From Rhodococcus aetherivorans (GTDB taxonomy: Bacteria; Actinomycetota; Actinomycetes; Mycobacteriales; Mycobacteriaceae), in assembly GCF_011058165.1 (NCBI RefSeq), contig NZ_JAALEG010000005.1, forward strand, positions 62,001 to 126,000: 64,000 bases of DNA, given 5' to 3'. The notes beneath the pieces were generated by a model. It ran no database searches, had not been told where the DNA came from, and saw only the letters and a list, made by a program, of their open reading frames with translations. Below, piece by piece: positions 7,413 to 16,276 of this stretch (its first letter is position 1; each line of letters opens with the position of its first letter). The translations under genes were made by a program, and so were the position numbers.

Positions 7413-8678
7413 ATGCCCCTGAACCGGCGGATCCTGTCCGTGCTGTGCGCACTCGGCCTCCTGACCGCCTGCACGTCGACGGACGATGCCGCGCCCGGCC
7501 CGTCCGGATCCGCCGACACCGCGGCCGCATCGGGGACCGCCTCGTCGGCCGACCCCGCACAGGCCGAGGCCGTGGACCGGATCGTGCGCGACACCATGGC
7601 GGAGACGCACCTGAAGGCGGCGGTCGTGCGCGTCACCGTCGACGGCAGGGAGATCCTCACCCGCGCCTACGGCGAATCCACCACCGGCGTGCCGGCGACG
7701 ACCGACATGCACTTCCGCAACGGCGCGGTGGCCATCTCCTACGTCGCCACGCTGCTGCTGCAACTCGTCGACGAGGGGAAGGTCCGCCTCGACGACAAGG
7801 TCTCGACGTGGCTGCCCGACATTCCGAATTCGGACCGGGTCAACCTCGGGCAGCTCGCCCAGATGACCTCCGGCTATGCCGACTACGTGCAGAATCCCGA
7901 ACTGTCGGATGCGATCTACCGGGACCCGTTCCGGAACTGGACGCCCGACGAGCTCATCGCCTACGGCACGTCCCAGCCCCTCTTCTACGAGCCCGGCACC
8001 AACTGGAACTACGCGCACACCAACTACGTGATCCTCGGCCTGGCCCTCGAGAAGATCACCGGCCGGCCGGTGGCGGAACTGCTGCAGGAGAAGGTACTCG
8101 ATCCGCTCGGGCTGGACGGCACGACGCCGTCGCAGACGCCGACGATCCCGGAGCCGGTGCTGCATGCGTTCAGCTCGGAACGCCGGCAGGCGCTCGGGAT
8201 CCCCGCCGCGACACCCTTCTACGAGGAATCCACGTTCTGGGACCCGTCCTGGACCATCACCCGCGGCGCCGTCCAGACCACCGACATCCACGACCTGCAC
8301 GACACCGCGGTCGCCGTCGGCACCGGCACGCTGCTCTCCCCGGAGTCGTACCGGGCGATGGTGTCGACGGACCTGCGCGGCCGGACCACCGCGCTGCCCG
8401 GCTGCCCCACGTGCTTCCCGCAGTCCGAGGGCTACACCTATGGCCTCGGTGTGGTGGTCACCGGCAACTGGCTGATGCAGAACCCGTTGTTCGGTGGGTA
8501 CGCCGCGGTCGAGGCATACCTGCCGTCGCGGAAGATCGCCGTCGCCGTCGCCGTCACCTTCGACCCGGCGGCGTTCGACGACACCGGTGCGTACCGGAAC
8601 GAGGCCGACACGCTGTTCCGTCGGATCGGTGCGCACCTCGCCCCGGACGACGCACCCCCGCCGCGGCCCACCCGGTGA
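7413..8678 (+). CDS. Serine-hydrolase (class C beta-lactamase fold) lipoprotein with degenerate catalytic motifs
   Basis: A 421-aa exported lipoprotein: signal residues 1-19, lipobox LTAC with Cys20, then a Ser/Thr/Ala linker to about 50. The fold is recognisable from LLLQLVDEGKVRLDDKVSTW, LAQMTSGYADY and PGTNWNYAHTNYVILGLALE. At the usual F-R-x-x-S-x-x-K site it reads FRNGAVAI (101-108), so nucleophile Ser is Ala105 and Lys is Ile108. The Y-x-N motif reads Tyr-Ala-His (200-202), and the late H-x-G region is replaced near NPLFGGYAAV. It is therefore probably not an active peptidase or lactamase but a binding or scaffold protein. The family is common in actinobacteria; its role is not known to me. 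Confidence 0.8.
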   Translation: MPLNRRILSVLCALGLLTACTSTDDAAPGPSGSADTAAASGTASSADPAQAEAVDRIVRDTMAETHLKAAVVRVTVDGREILTRAYGESTTGVPATTDMHFRNGAVAISYVATLLLQLVDEGKVRLDDKVSTWLPDIPNSDRVNLGQLAQMTSGYADYVQNPELSDAIYRDPFRNWTPDELIAYGTSQPLFYEPGTNWNYAHTNYVILGLALEKITGRPVAELLQEKVLDPLGLDGTTPSQTPTIPEPVLHAFSSERRQALGIPAATPFYEESTFWDPSWTITRGAVQTTDIHDLHDTAVAVGTGTLLSPESYRAMVSTDLRGRTTALPGCPTCFPQSEGYTYGLGVVVTGNWLMQNPLFGGYAAVEAYLPSRKIAVAVAVTFDPAAFDDTGAYRNEADTLFRRIGAHLAPDDAPPPRPTR

Positions 8679-8706
8679 CGAACCCCGCCGCGGCCCACCC
8701 GGTGAC
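8656..8706. repeat. 24-bp direct repeat (27-bp period) spanning the lipoprotein stop codon
   Basis: Two identical 24-base copies lie at 8656-8679 and 8683-8706, separated by three bases. The TGA of the upstream gene is at 8676-8678 within the first copy, so the duplication copies the 3' end of the gene and its stop. Confidence 0.9.
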
Positions 8707-8714
8707 TCACGCCG

Positions 8715-9464
8715 TCACAGCAGCCCCGACAGGCGTGCCGAGCCGTCGAAGAGGAACCGCACGAGCACCGCGTCGTCCGGGGTGACCCGCGACGCCGACC
8801 CCTGCAGGTAGAGGCCGCCGACGACGAACGCCGAACGGTCCCGGATCGGCACCGCCAGCGCGGCCCGCCCGGTCCGGCACTCCTCGCCCTCGTACGCGTA
8901 GCCCGCGGCGGCGACGGCGCGCAGTTCCTCGGCGAGGACGTCGTGGTCGCAGATCGTGTGGTCGGTCAGGCGCCGCAGTTCCGGATCGGGACGCACGTGC
9001 GGATGGTGCGCCAACATGAGCTTGCCGAGGGCGTTGGCGTGCAGGTTCTTCGCGAGCACGCCGATGGCGATGATCTCGTGGTCGGGGTCCTTGTCGACGA
9101 ACCGCAGCCGCCCGGCCGCGAACGAGGCGACGTGCACCCCGAATCGGGTGTGGGTGCGCAGCTCCTCGACGACGTCGTGCAGCGTCGGCGACGGGCTCGT
9201 CTCCGCGGCCGCCTGTGCGAGCTCCGCGGTGCGACGACCCAGCGCGAAGCCGGACAGGTCCGGCACGCGGACGAGGAATCCGTCGGCCACGAGCAGGTTG
9301 AGCATGCGGTACGCGGTGGTCGGCGGCACCCCGGCGAACCTGGCGATCTCCTTCGCGGACGTGCCGGGGCCGAGCTGCGCGACGGCCTCGAGCATCCCCA
9401 GCGCCTTCTGCACCGCGCGCGGCTGCTGTCCGCTGAAGTGCGAATCGTCCGCGTGCACGGACAC
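8715..9464 (-). CDS. IclR-family transcriptional regulator
   Basis: A 249-aa regulator. The N-terminal winged helix-turn-helix is at about residues 15-75 (AVQKALGMLEAVAQLGPGTS, then KEIARFAGVPPTTAYRMLNL). The C-terminal IclR effector domain runs from about 90 to 245 and includes LHANALGKLMLAHH and the usual YEGEECRTGRAALAVPI. GTG at 9462-9464 is chosen because translation upstream enters the permease stop region. It lies 8 bases after the APC permease on the same strand, so it likely controls that transporter. The effector is unknown. Confidence 0.85.
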   Translation of the reverse strand: MSVHADDSHFSGQQPRAVQKALGMLEAVAQLGPGTSAKEIARFAGVPPTTAYRMLNLLVADGFLVRVPDLSGFALGRRTAELAQAAAETSPSPTLHDVVEELRTHTRFGVHVASFAAGRLRFVDKDPDHEIIAIGVLAKNLHANALGKLMLAHHPHVRPDPELRRLTDHTICDHDVLAEELRAVAAAGYAYEGEECRTGRAALAVPIRDRSAFVVGGLYLQGSASRVTPDDAVLVRFLFDGSARLSGLL

Positions 9465-9472
9465 GTGCGCGG

Positions 9473-11017
9473 TCAACCCGGGTTCCCGTCGCGGGGACGG
9501 GCGTCGTCGCCGGGGTGCGGGACGTCCGGGAGGATGCGCCGCCGCCCGTCCGCGCCGATCACGAGGGTCCCCGCCCCGGGGAGGATGTCCCCGGTCTCGA
9601 CCGAGTCGAACGCACCGATGGTCGTCAGGCTGCCCGGCCGGACCCGGCGCAGCACGTACTGCCACACCGTGCCGGACGCCGCGACCGCCGAGAGTGTCGC
9701 GGGCACGACCCATACGCCGTGCGCGGTGCCGTCGACGGCGATGTAGCCGAGCAGGCCCATCCCCAGGACCGAGACGAACAGCGCGGCCGCCCGCGTCACG
9801 ACGGTGTGCTCGCCGATGCGGTGCAGGAATCGCAGCGACGCGACGGCCACCAGCGTGTAGGCCACGACGAGGCCGATCTCCACGACGCCGTCGAACGCCC
9901 CCGAATCCGCCCCCGCGAGGGACGCGTACAGGCACGCGCCGGCGAAACCCGCGGCGGTGAAGGAGAGCACGCCCACGTGCGGGGTGCGGAACCGGTCGTG
10001 GACACGGGCGAGGGCGCTCGGCAGCACCCGCTCGACACCCATCGAGTACAGCAGCCGGGAACCCGCCTGCGCGCACCCCAGGGTCGACGCGAGCCACGAG
10101 CACGTCATGCCCGCCTGCACCGCGAGCACCACACCGACGCTCGCGCCGGACGCCGTGCCGTCGAAGTACGCGCCGACGACGACGGCGCCGTGGCCGGACA
10201 ACGCGGCCCACGCCGCGAACACGAACAGGACACCGACGACGACGGGGGAGATCAGCACGGTGCGAGTGACGGTCACCAACGGCCGCTTGGCCTCCGGGCC
10301 GAAGAACGCGGCGCTCTCGAAGCCCGCCATCGACAGCACGGTGAGCATCGCGAGGAACGGCATGAGGCTCAGGGGTGCGTCCGGCAGTTCGGTGGTGGCC
10401 GTGCCCGCACCGGCCGGGGTGCCGAGCATGAGCGCCACGATGAGCACGAGCGAGCACGCCTCGACGAGCAGGATGGCGCGCGTCGCGAACCGCACGCCGC
10501 GCACCGTGATCACCGCGACGGCAACCGCGACGAGACCGATCGTGACCGACCACGGCGCGGCGCCGGGCACGTGCATGCCGAGCAGGTCTGCGATGCGGAG
10601 CAGGCTCTGTGCGGCCTGCGACATCACCGAGATCGAGATGCCGAGATAGCCCAGCAGCAGCGCCGCGCCCGTGGTGAGGGTCGCGCGGGCACTCAGGCCC
10701 TGGAACACGAAGCTGTAGAGCGACCCGGCCGCGGCGAGGCGCCGCGTGAACTGCGTGATGCACAGCGCCACCAGCACCACCACGGCGGTGGTCCCCGCGA
10801 TCGCCAGCAGACCGCCGACGCCCGGCCGGTGGGTCACCATCCACAGCGCGATGAACACCATCCCGGTGGCCGGCGCGATCGTCGACAGGGACTGGCCGAG
10901 CAGATCGATCGGGGTGAGCTGACGGCGGCCGAGGGCGCGCAGCGGCGAATACACCGGATCCCGATGGGTTTCGGCGTCCCGTGAGCGGGCAATCGCGGCC
11001 CGGAGTGCGGTTGTCAC
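9473..11017 (-). CDS. APC-family amino acid/amine permease
   Basis: Polytopic inner-membrane transporter of about 514 aa with roughly 12 hydrophobic segments. The first, LGQSLSTIAPATGMVFIALW, matches the APC helix-1 region, and GFESAAFFGPEAKRP marks the conserved helix-6 to loop segment. A hydrophilic 45-residue C-terminal tail carries VIGADGRRRILPD. GTG 11017 is preferred because GGGAT lies about 9 bases upstream; a GTG at 11065 is also open. The substrate is not readable. The position divergent from an amine dehydrogenase operon makes an amine or amino acid plausible (inference). Confidence 0.8.
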   Translation of the reverse strand: MTTALRAAIARSRDAETHRDPVYSPLRALGRRQLTPIDLLGQSLSTIAPATGMVFIALWMVTHRPGVGGLLAIAGTTAVVVLVALCITQFTRRLAAAGSLYSFVFQGLSARATLTTGAALLLGYLGISISVMSQAAQSLLRIADLLGMHVPGAAPWSVTIGLVAVAVAVITVRGVRFATRAILLVEACSLVLIVALMLGTPAGAGTATTELPDAPLSLMPFLAMLTVLSMAGFESAAFFGPEAKRPLVTVTRTVLISPVVVGVLFVFAAWAALSGHGAVVVGAYFDGTASGASVGVVLAVQAGMTCSWLASTLGCAQAGSRLLYSMGVERVLPSALARVHDRFRTPHVGVLSFTAAGFAGACLYASLAGADSGAFDGVVEIGLVVAYTLVAVASLRFLHRIGEHTVVTRAAALFVSVLGMGLLGYIAVDGTAHGVWVVPATLSAVAASGTVWQYVLRRVRPGSLTTIGAFDSVETGDILPGAGTLVIGADGRRRILPDVPHPGDDARPRDGNPG

Positions 11018-11392
11018 GATCGTCGTATCCCGTCTGTGCGTCCGTGCAGCCGGCGGTGCCGGCACCTCGGGCGGTGAAACGCCTCAGGGCGAGGGACAAC
11101 GTAGCGCCGCGGTGTTACGCGACGGTTACCTCCGCGAACGACATGTGGACGGCAAGTGGGAATCCGCCCGACGCGGCGCTGTGGCCCGCGCCACCGCACG
11201 GCCCCGTGCCCCGTGCGGACACGGTCCCCCGAGCGCCGGAGACCGTGTCCCACCTGCAGTGTCCGCATGGGGCGCGCCGCCACGGCCGGTTCCACTCGCG
11301 GTGCCCCCGGACGTTTCCCCGACGACCCGTTCGCGACGCATCCGGTGCGCACGATTGACCGGCACGATCACTCGACTGCGAAGGGGACGACC
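11018..11392. other. 375-base divergent promoter region upstream of the mau-type operon
   Basis: No credible gene lies here. The main structure is a perfect inverted repeat GGACACGGTC (11217-11226) and GACCGTGTCC (11241-11250) with a 14-base spacer, able to act as an operator or hairpin. AAGGGG at 11381-11386 is the ribosome binding site for mauE. I cannot pick a confident -10/-35 pair. Confidence 0.5.
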
Positions 11393-11983
11393 ATGATCTG
11401 GGCGGTGGTTGCGGCGCTCGTCGGCGGGACGTTGTTGCTCGCCGGGGTGCCGAAGGCCGGCGATCACGAGGGGCTGCTGCGCGCCGTCCGCGGCTATCGG
11501 CTGCTGCCGCCCGTGTTGGAACGGGCGGTCGCGCGGGTGTTGCCCGCCGCGGAGATCGCCGTGGGTGCCCTGCTGGTGCTCGGCGTCGCCGGCAGTGCCG
11601 CCGCGGCTGTCGCGGCGGTGCTGTTCCTCGGCTTCTTCGTCGGTCTCACCGTGAACCTCGCGCGGGGCCGGCGCGAGCTCGACTGCGGCTGCTTCGCGTT
11701 CGGCGGCCACGGCGAGGCACCGCGCATCGGCTGGTTCCACTCCGTGCGGGCCGGTGCGTTCGCCGCCGCGTCGATCGTGCTGGCCCTCACCGGACCCGCG
11801 ACGATCGCCGCGCTCCAGCAGATGGCGGCAATCGCGCTCGCGGCGCTCGCGCTCGCCGCCGGGCTCGCGGTGGCCCAGTTGCGCTCCGTGGTCCACGTCG
11901 GGCGCCGGCCCGTCGACGAGCACCTGACCGGCGCGTCCATCGAACTGCGCGCGGTCTCTGCCGTGTCGCGCTACGGGGCCTGA
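11393..11983 (+). CDS. mauE: MauE-type membrane protein for amine dehydrogenase maturation
   Basis: A 196-aa protein with about five hydrophobic segments and, in the loop after residue 90, RGRRELDCGCFAFGG with Cys98-Gly-Cys100, the usual MauE loop motif. MauE together with MauD is needed for export, folding and disulfide formation of the cysteine-rich light chain of methylamine dehydrogenase. ATG 11393 follows AAGGGG by 6 bases. It opens the operon, 40 bases before mauD. The C-terminal 30 residues are polar and probably cytoplasmic. Confidence 0.85.
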   Translation: MIWAVVAALVGGTLLLAGVPKAGDHEGLLRAVRGYRLLPPVLERAVARVLPAAEIAVGALLVLGVAGSAAAAVAAVLFLGFFVGLTVNLARGRRELDCGCFAFGGHGEAPRIGWFHSVRAGAFAAASIVLALTGPATIAALQQMAAIALAALALAAGLAVAQLRSVVHVGRRPVDEHLTGASIELRAVSAVSRYGA

Positions 11984-12023
11984 AACCATTTCTTCCACAA
12001 CATTTTCCGAGACAGGACGACAG

Positions 12024-12638
12024 ATGGACACCATATTTCTCGTTGCGATCATCGTGCTGGTGGTGGCGGTCGCCGTGTTGTTCCTGATGGTGCTCGCGCT
12101 GGCCCGCGAGATCGGCCGGGTGCAGGTCCGGCTCGGCCCCCTCGGGGCCCGCATGATGGACACCGGTCCGAAGATCGAGCAGGCCGGCCCGTCCTTCCGG
12201 GGCCTCACCGACCATGTGGGCCGCACCGTCGGCGTCGGCGGCCACCGCGACAGGCCGCAGCTGCTGCTGTTCACGGCGCCCACCTGTTCCACCTGCAAGA
12301 GCCTGCTGCCCGGCATCCGGGCGATGGCCAAGGCGGAGAAGGACCTCGACGTCGTGATCGTCTCCGACGGCACACCGGAGGAACACCGGCAGTTCCTCGC
12401 CGGCAGCAACATCGGCACCGAACTGAGCTACGTCGACGGCCGCGACGTCGGCATCGCCTACCAGGTCGGCACCACCCCCTACGGGGTGATCCTCGACGAG
12501 CACGGCAGGATCCGCGCCAAGGGGCTGTGCAACCACATGGCCCAGGTCGAGAGCCTGCTCAACGCCCTCGAGACCGGCACCCCGTCGCTGCAGCACCTGC
12601 ACGAACAGGCCAAGGCCCGCGCCGCCGCGAGCGCCTGA
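12024..12638 (+). CDS. mauD: MauD-type membrane-anchored thioredoxin-like protein
   Basis: A 204-aa protein with a single N-terminal membrane helix (residues 3-27) and an exported thioredoxin-like domain. The redox motif is Cys88-Ser-Thr-Cys91 in LLFTAPTCSTCKSLLP, and cis-Pro is in GTTPYGVILDE. MauD proteins are proposed to form or isomerise the many disulfides of the light chain. It sits between mauE and the light-chain gene in the usual E-D-A order. The gap to the next gene is 44 bases. Confidence 0.9.
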   Translation: MDTIFLVAIIVLVVAVAVLFLMVLALAREIGRVQVRLGPLGARMMDTGPKIEQAGPSFRGLTDHVGRTVGVGGHRDRPQLLLFTAPTCSTCKSLLPGIRAMAKAEKDLDVVIVSDGTPEEHRQFLAGSNIGTELSYVDGRDVGIAYQVGTTPYGVILDEHGRIRAKGLCNHMAQVESLLNALETGTPSLQHLHEQAKARAAASA

Positions 12639-12682
12639 ATCCCGCCTTCCCCCTGGACGAACGGAGAGATGCGTTGGAAGAG

Positions 12683-13345
12683 ATGTACGAGAACCGGTAT
12701 CCGGTCGACGAGGAGACCGTCAAGGAACAAGCCGCCTGGATGGCCGGCAAGGGCGGCTCGTTCATGAGCCGGACCGGACGCCGGATGTCGGAACAGGTGT
12801 CGCGCCGCTCGATGATCAGCCGCCTCGGCCGCTGGACGATGGGCGTGTCGGGGGTGGCGCTCATCAGTTCGCTTCCGGTGACGCGCACCGCGTTCGCGCA
12901 GGAACCCGCCCCCGAGCCCGGCCCGGAACCGCTCGTGCCCGTGTACGACGGCAAGGATCCCGCCGAGTGCGAGTACTGGCGCTGGTGCAACATGGACGGC
13001 ACCTCCTGCGCTGCCTGCAACGGAGGCGGAGTGACCACGTGCGCGCCGGGCAGCAAGCCGGGCGCCGAATTCTGGGTGGGCTGCTGCACCAACCCCGACA
13101 CCGGCAAGACCTACCTGATCGCCTACTACGACTGCTGCGGCGCCCCGTCGTGCTCCAACGCCTTCTGCGGCGAGCCCGACATGCAGGCCGTCATGTACAA
13201 CCCGGTCTCGGGCAGCTACGACCAGGAGATCATCTGGTGCGTGTCCGACGAATCCCAGTCGTACACCTGCACCATGGCCCCCATCATCGGCGAGGACTGC
13301 CAGGCCCGTCCCGCCGACCGCCCGAAGGTCGGTGCCGGATCATGA
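12683..13345 (+). CDS. mauA: TTQ amine dehydrogenase light (beta) chain
   Basis: A 220-aa precursor. The twin-arginine motif SRRSMIS (40-46) and hydrophobic core to AFAQ (about 70-73) mark Tat export in the folded state. The mature part has 14 Cys (96, 102, 109, 112, 120, 134, 135, 151, 152, 157, 162, 186, 196, 206), the spacing expected of the disulfide-knotted methylamine or aromatic amine dehydrogenase beta chain. Trp131 (GAEFWVGCC) and Trp185 (QEIIWCVSD) sit at the two positions that become tryptophan tryptophylquinone. ATG 12683 is used; TTG 12674 has better-spaced GGAGAG (12663-12668) and would add three residues. The stop overlaps the heavy-chain start. Confidence 0.88.
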   Translation: MYENRYPVDEETVKEQAAWMAGKGGSFMSRTGRRMSEQVSRRSMISRLGRWTMGVSGVALISSLPVTRTAFAQEPAPEPGPEPLVPVYDGKDPAECEYWRWCNMDGTSCAACNGGGVTTCAPGSKPGAEFWVGCCTNPDTGKTYLIAYYDCCGAPSCSNAFCGEPDMQAVMYNPVSGSYDQEIIWCVSDESQSYTCTMAPIIGEDCQARPADRPKVGAGS

Positions 13346-14655
13346 CATCGCGTTCCCGCCGCCTCGTGCGTCCCGCCGCGGCCGTCGTTCCGCTCGCGCT
13401 GCTCGTCACCCTCACCGGTTGCGGCTCGTCCGGCGACGACGCGAACACCGCCGGCGACATCACCTATCCCACCGTCGAATTCAGCACCCCCGGCGAGGGC
13501 ATCTCGCTCGGCCACGACGACCAGGAGATCGGCGACACCATCCCCGAACCGCTGCACGTCGCCGAGATCGACCCCATCCGACGTGACCAGCTCGTCGCCG
13601 TGGCAGGCGGATTCGGCAAGCTCGAGCTCGGCGTCAACGTCCTCGACCCGAAGACGGGCGTCGCCGGCAGCCGCATCGTCGTCGGCCCCGGCATCTGGGA
13701 CCCCGTGATCCACGGCTTCGTCGGCGAGACCCCGTCCGATCCGGCCGTTCTCGCCGCCGAGGTGTGGCGCCCCCGCGGCTCGCGGGGGGCCGCGGACTTC
13801 ACCGTCAGCACCTACTCCGGGAATCTGCTCGAGCCGGCCGAGGCGCTGCTGCCCGACGTCGCGCGCGTGCACTCGCGGCCCGGTTCCAACGCGGTCACCT
13901 CCGACGGGCGGTACTTCGTCACGTGGGACGACGGGCTCTACGGCGTCCGCGTCGTGGACCTCGAGACGAAGCAGCAGAGCGGGGCCGTGCAGATCGTCGG
14001 CTGCGGACCGTTCACCTGGACCGTGGACCACGAGATCTACAGCGTGTGCGAGGAGACCGGCGAGCTGATCCGGATCTCCGTCGGCGACGACGGCGTGCCG
14101 GCCGAGACCGCCCGGGCGAAGGTGCTGCCGGAGGACTTCGTCAGCGCCCGGAAGGTCGGGTGGGCCGCCGAGGCGCGCAAGGCCCTGCTGGTCGGGGAGA
14201 ACGGCGACGTGTACGTCTTCGACTTCTCGAACGGCCTGCCGCAGGGCGCGGTGACGCCGATCGGCAACGCCGGTCAGCCCGACGGGCGGTTCGCGAGCGA
14301 CGTCATCGACAACACCGGCACCCGGATCGCGATCGCCTACACCGACTCACCGATCCATCCCAGTTCCGCGCGCGGCGGCGACCTGACCCGCATCGTGCTG
14401 TCCGACGCCGCGAACCTCGCCCCGATCCGGTCGCTGAGCCTGCAGGACCTGGGGCTGACCGACATCGCGAGCATGGCGTTCTCCGTCGACGGCGCGACGT
14501 TCTACGTCCTCGGTGGCAATCCGGAGGGTCAGGGCGAGGCGGCACAGCGCATCGTCGGGTTCGACGCCGCGACCGGGCAACAGGTCTCCTCGGCGGAGAT
14601 CAGCGGCAACGTCGAGGATTTCACCGACCTGCTCACCCCCGAGGTGATCGGATGA
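13342..14655 (+). CDS. mauB: Amine dehydrogenase heavy (alpha) chain-like beta-propeller lipoprotein
   Basis: A 437-aa exported protein with signal residues 1-26 and lipobox LTGC, so it should be anchored to the membrane, unlike soluble periplasmic MauB of Gram-negative bacteria. The body consists of repeated beta-blades; examples are GVNVLDPKTG, SDGRYFVTWDDGLYGVRVVD, GENGDVYVFDFSNG and FSVDGATFYVLGGNPEGQGE, as in seven-bladed MADH heavy chains. It overlaps mauA by four bases (ATGA) and the oxidase gene in the same way. Assignment depends on context plus propeller pattern; overall similarity to proteobacterial MauB appears modest. Confidence 0.75.
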   Translation: MTSRSRRLVRPAAAVVPLALLVTLTGCGSSGDDANTAGDITYPTVEFSTPGEGISLGHDDQEIGDTIPEPLHVAEIDPIRRDQLVAVAGGFGKLELGVNVLDPKTGVAGSRIVVGPGIWDPVIHGFVGETPSDPAVLAAEVWRPRGSRGAADFTVSTYSGNLLEPAEALLPDVARVHSRPGSNAVTSDGRYFVTWDDGLYGVRVVDLETKQQSGAVQIVGCGPFTWTVDHEIYSVCEETGELIRISVGDDGVPAETARAKVLPEDFVSARKVGWAAEARKALLVGENGDVYVFDFSNGLPQGAVTPIGNAGQPDGRFASDVIDNTGTRIAIAYTDSPIHPSSARGGDLTRIVLSDAANLAPIRSLSLQDLGLTDIASMAFSVDGATFYVLGGNPEGQGEAAQRIVGFDAATGQQVSSAEISGNVEDFTDLLTPEVIG

Positions 14656-16265
14656 GACAACCCGACAACGGGTTGGGCCGGCGCCGATTCCTCGCCCTGG
14701 GCTCCCTCGGAGCCGGGGCGCTGGGAATGAGCGCGCTCGGGTTCGGTGCCGCCGGCTGCGCTACCGCATCGTCCGGTACGCAGCCGGCGGCCGCCGGCTC
14801 GGACACACGATCGGCGGCGTCCGATCTCGACTACATTTCCCCGGCCGATCCGGAGATCGCCGCCGCCGAGGCCGCCCGCGGGTGGAACGGCACCGTGGCG
14901 TCGTTCGCGCTCGCCGCCGGATTCTCCACCGTCGACCTGGGCGGACGCCTGGTCGACACCTGGACCTACGGCGGGCACGCCGTCGCCCCGGAACTGCGGG
15001 TACGCAAGGGCGACCGGCTCGACGCCGTGGTGCGCAACGACCTGGACGCCGACACCACGCTCCACTGGCACGGCATCCGGATCCGCAACGACATGGACGG
15101 CGCAGCGCCCGTCACCCAGGCGGCGATCGCACCGGGCACGACGTTCGACTACAGCTTCGTCGTCCCGGACCCCGGCACCCACTGGTACCACTCGCACAGC
15201 GGCCTGCAGGCCGACCGCGGCCTGTTCGGGGCCCTGATCGTGGAGGACCCCGACGACCGCACCGGCGCCGACGCCGACGCCGTCCTGGTCCTCGACGACT
15301 GGGTCGACGGCCTGGGCACCACGCCCGACGCCGTGCTCGCGGCGCTCAACCCCGCGATCTCCGGCGGTCACGGCGGCCACGGCGGGGGTGCGGCACCCGG
15401 CGCACACCCGGCCGGCGACACGGACGTCGCCCGGCGGCTGGTGAGCGCCGGGCACGGCGACTCCGCGCCCCTCGGCGGGATGACCCAGCACATCGCGTAT
15501 CCGTTGCACCTGATCAACGGTCGTCCTCCGAATGATCCCGCCCCGGTCGTCGCCGCGGCGGGACAGCGGTTGCGGCTGCGGATCGTCAACGCGGCGGCGG
15601 AGACCCCGTACCGGTTCGCGGTGGCCGGGCACGAACTCACGATCGTCGCGGCGGACGGCTTCGACGTGCAGCCCACCGTCGCCGACACGATCGTCGTCGG
15701 AATGGCGCAACGCTACGACGTCCTCGTCACCGTGAAGTCGGGCGTGTGGCCGATCGTCGCGAAGGTCGAAGGGCGGCAAGGGTATGCCTCGACGGTGCTG
15801 CGCACCCCGGATGCGGTGCCGATGGCCGACGCCGACGTGGGCGATGCGATCCCCGAACTCGGCGGCCGGCTCGTCGCGGAGAACGCGTTGCGGCCTGCCG
15901 ACACCGTGCGGCTCGACCCGCGCGAGCCCGACCGGGACTACCGGATCGATCTGATCCAGGCAGGGGACCGCTACGTGTGGGGCATGGTCGGCGCCGACGC
16001 CGGCCGCCTCGTCATGAAACAGGGTGAACGCGTGCGGATCACGATGAAGAACTCGTCCACCATGTGGCACCCCATGCACACGCACGGACACACCTTCGCG
16101 ATCGGCGCGTACGGCGGGTTGCGCCGCGACACGGTCAACGTGCTGCCCGGCACCGAACTTGCGATCGAATTCGATGCCGACAATCCGGGCGAATGGATGT
16201 TCCACTGCCACAACGCCTACCACTTCGAAGCCGGCATGACCGCGAACCTGCGGTACATCCGATGA
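14652..16265 (+). CDS. Multicopper oxidase (Tat lipoprotein) in the amine dehydrogenase operon
   Basis: A 537-aa laccase-type oxidase. GRRRFLALGSL (9-19) is a Tat motif and AAGC with Cys36 is a lipobox. All four copper motifs are intact: HWHG (138-141), HWYHSH (177-182), HPMHTH (473-478) and HCHNAYHFEAGM (518-529), giving type 1 ligands His473, Cys519, His524 and probably Met529, plus the trinuclear cluster His set. A Gly/His stretch (GGHGGHGGG, near 238) lies in a loop. Its start overlaps mauB and two cupredoxin genes follow. Likely roles are terminal oxidase for electrons from the dehydrogenase, or cofactor maturation in place of MauG; both are inference. Confidence 0.85.
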   Translation: MRQPDNGLGRRRFLALGSLGAGALGMSALGFGAAGCATASSGTQPAAAGSDTRSAASDLDYISPADPEIAAAEAARGWNGTVASFALAAGFSTVDLGGRLVDTWTYGGHAVAPELRVRKGDRLDAVVRNDLDADTTLHWHGIRIRNDMDGAAPVTQAAIAPGTTFDYSFVVPDPGTHWYHSHSGLQADRGLFGALIVEDPDDRTGADADAVLVLDDWVDGLGTTPDAVLAALNPAISGGHGGHGGGAAPGAHPAGDTDVARRLVSAGHGDSAPLGGMTQHIAYPLHLINGRPPNDPAPVVAAAGQRLRLRIVNAAAETPYRFAVAGHELTIVAADGFDVQPTVADTIVVGMAQRYDVLVTVKSGVWPIVAKVEGRQGYASTVLRTPDAVPMADADVGDAIPELGGRLVAENALRPADTVRLDPREPDRDYRIDLIQAGDRYVWGMVGADAGRLVMKQGERVRITMKNSSTMWHPMHTHGHTFAIGAYGGLRRDTVNVLPGTELAIEFDADNPGEWMFHCHNAYHFEAGMTANLRYIR

Positions 16266-16276
16266 GAGGAATCGCC

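Noticed and set aside
5762-7660. Long minus-strand frame fused upstream of the cupin
   Set aside because: Only the last 153 residues look like protein; the rest is a shadow of the LuxR gene and crosses the divergent promoter.
7413-8678. Treating the degenerate hydrolase as a pseudogene
   Set aside because: The frame, signal peptide and lipobox are intact and codon use is normal, so a non-catalytic protein is more likely than decay.
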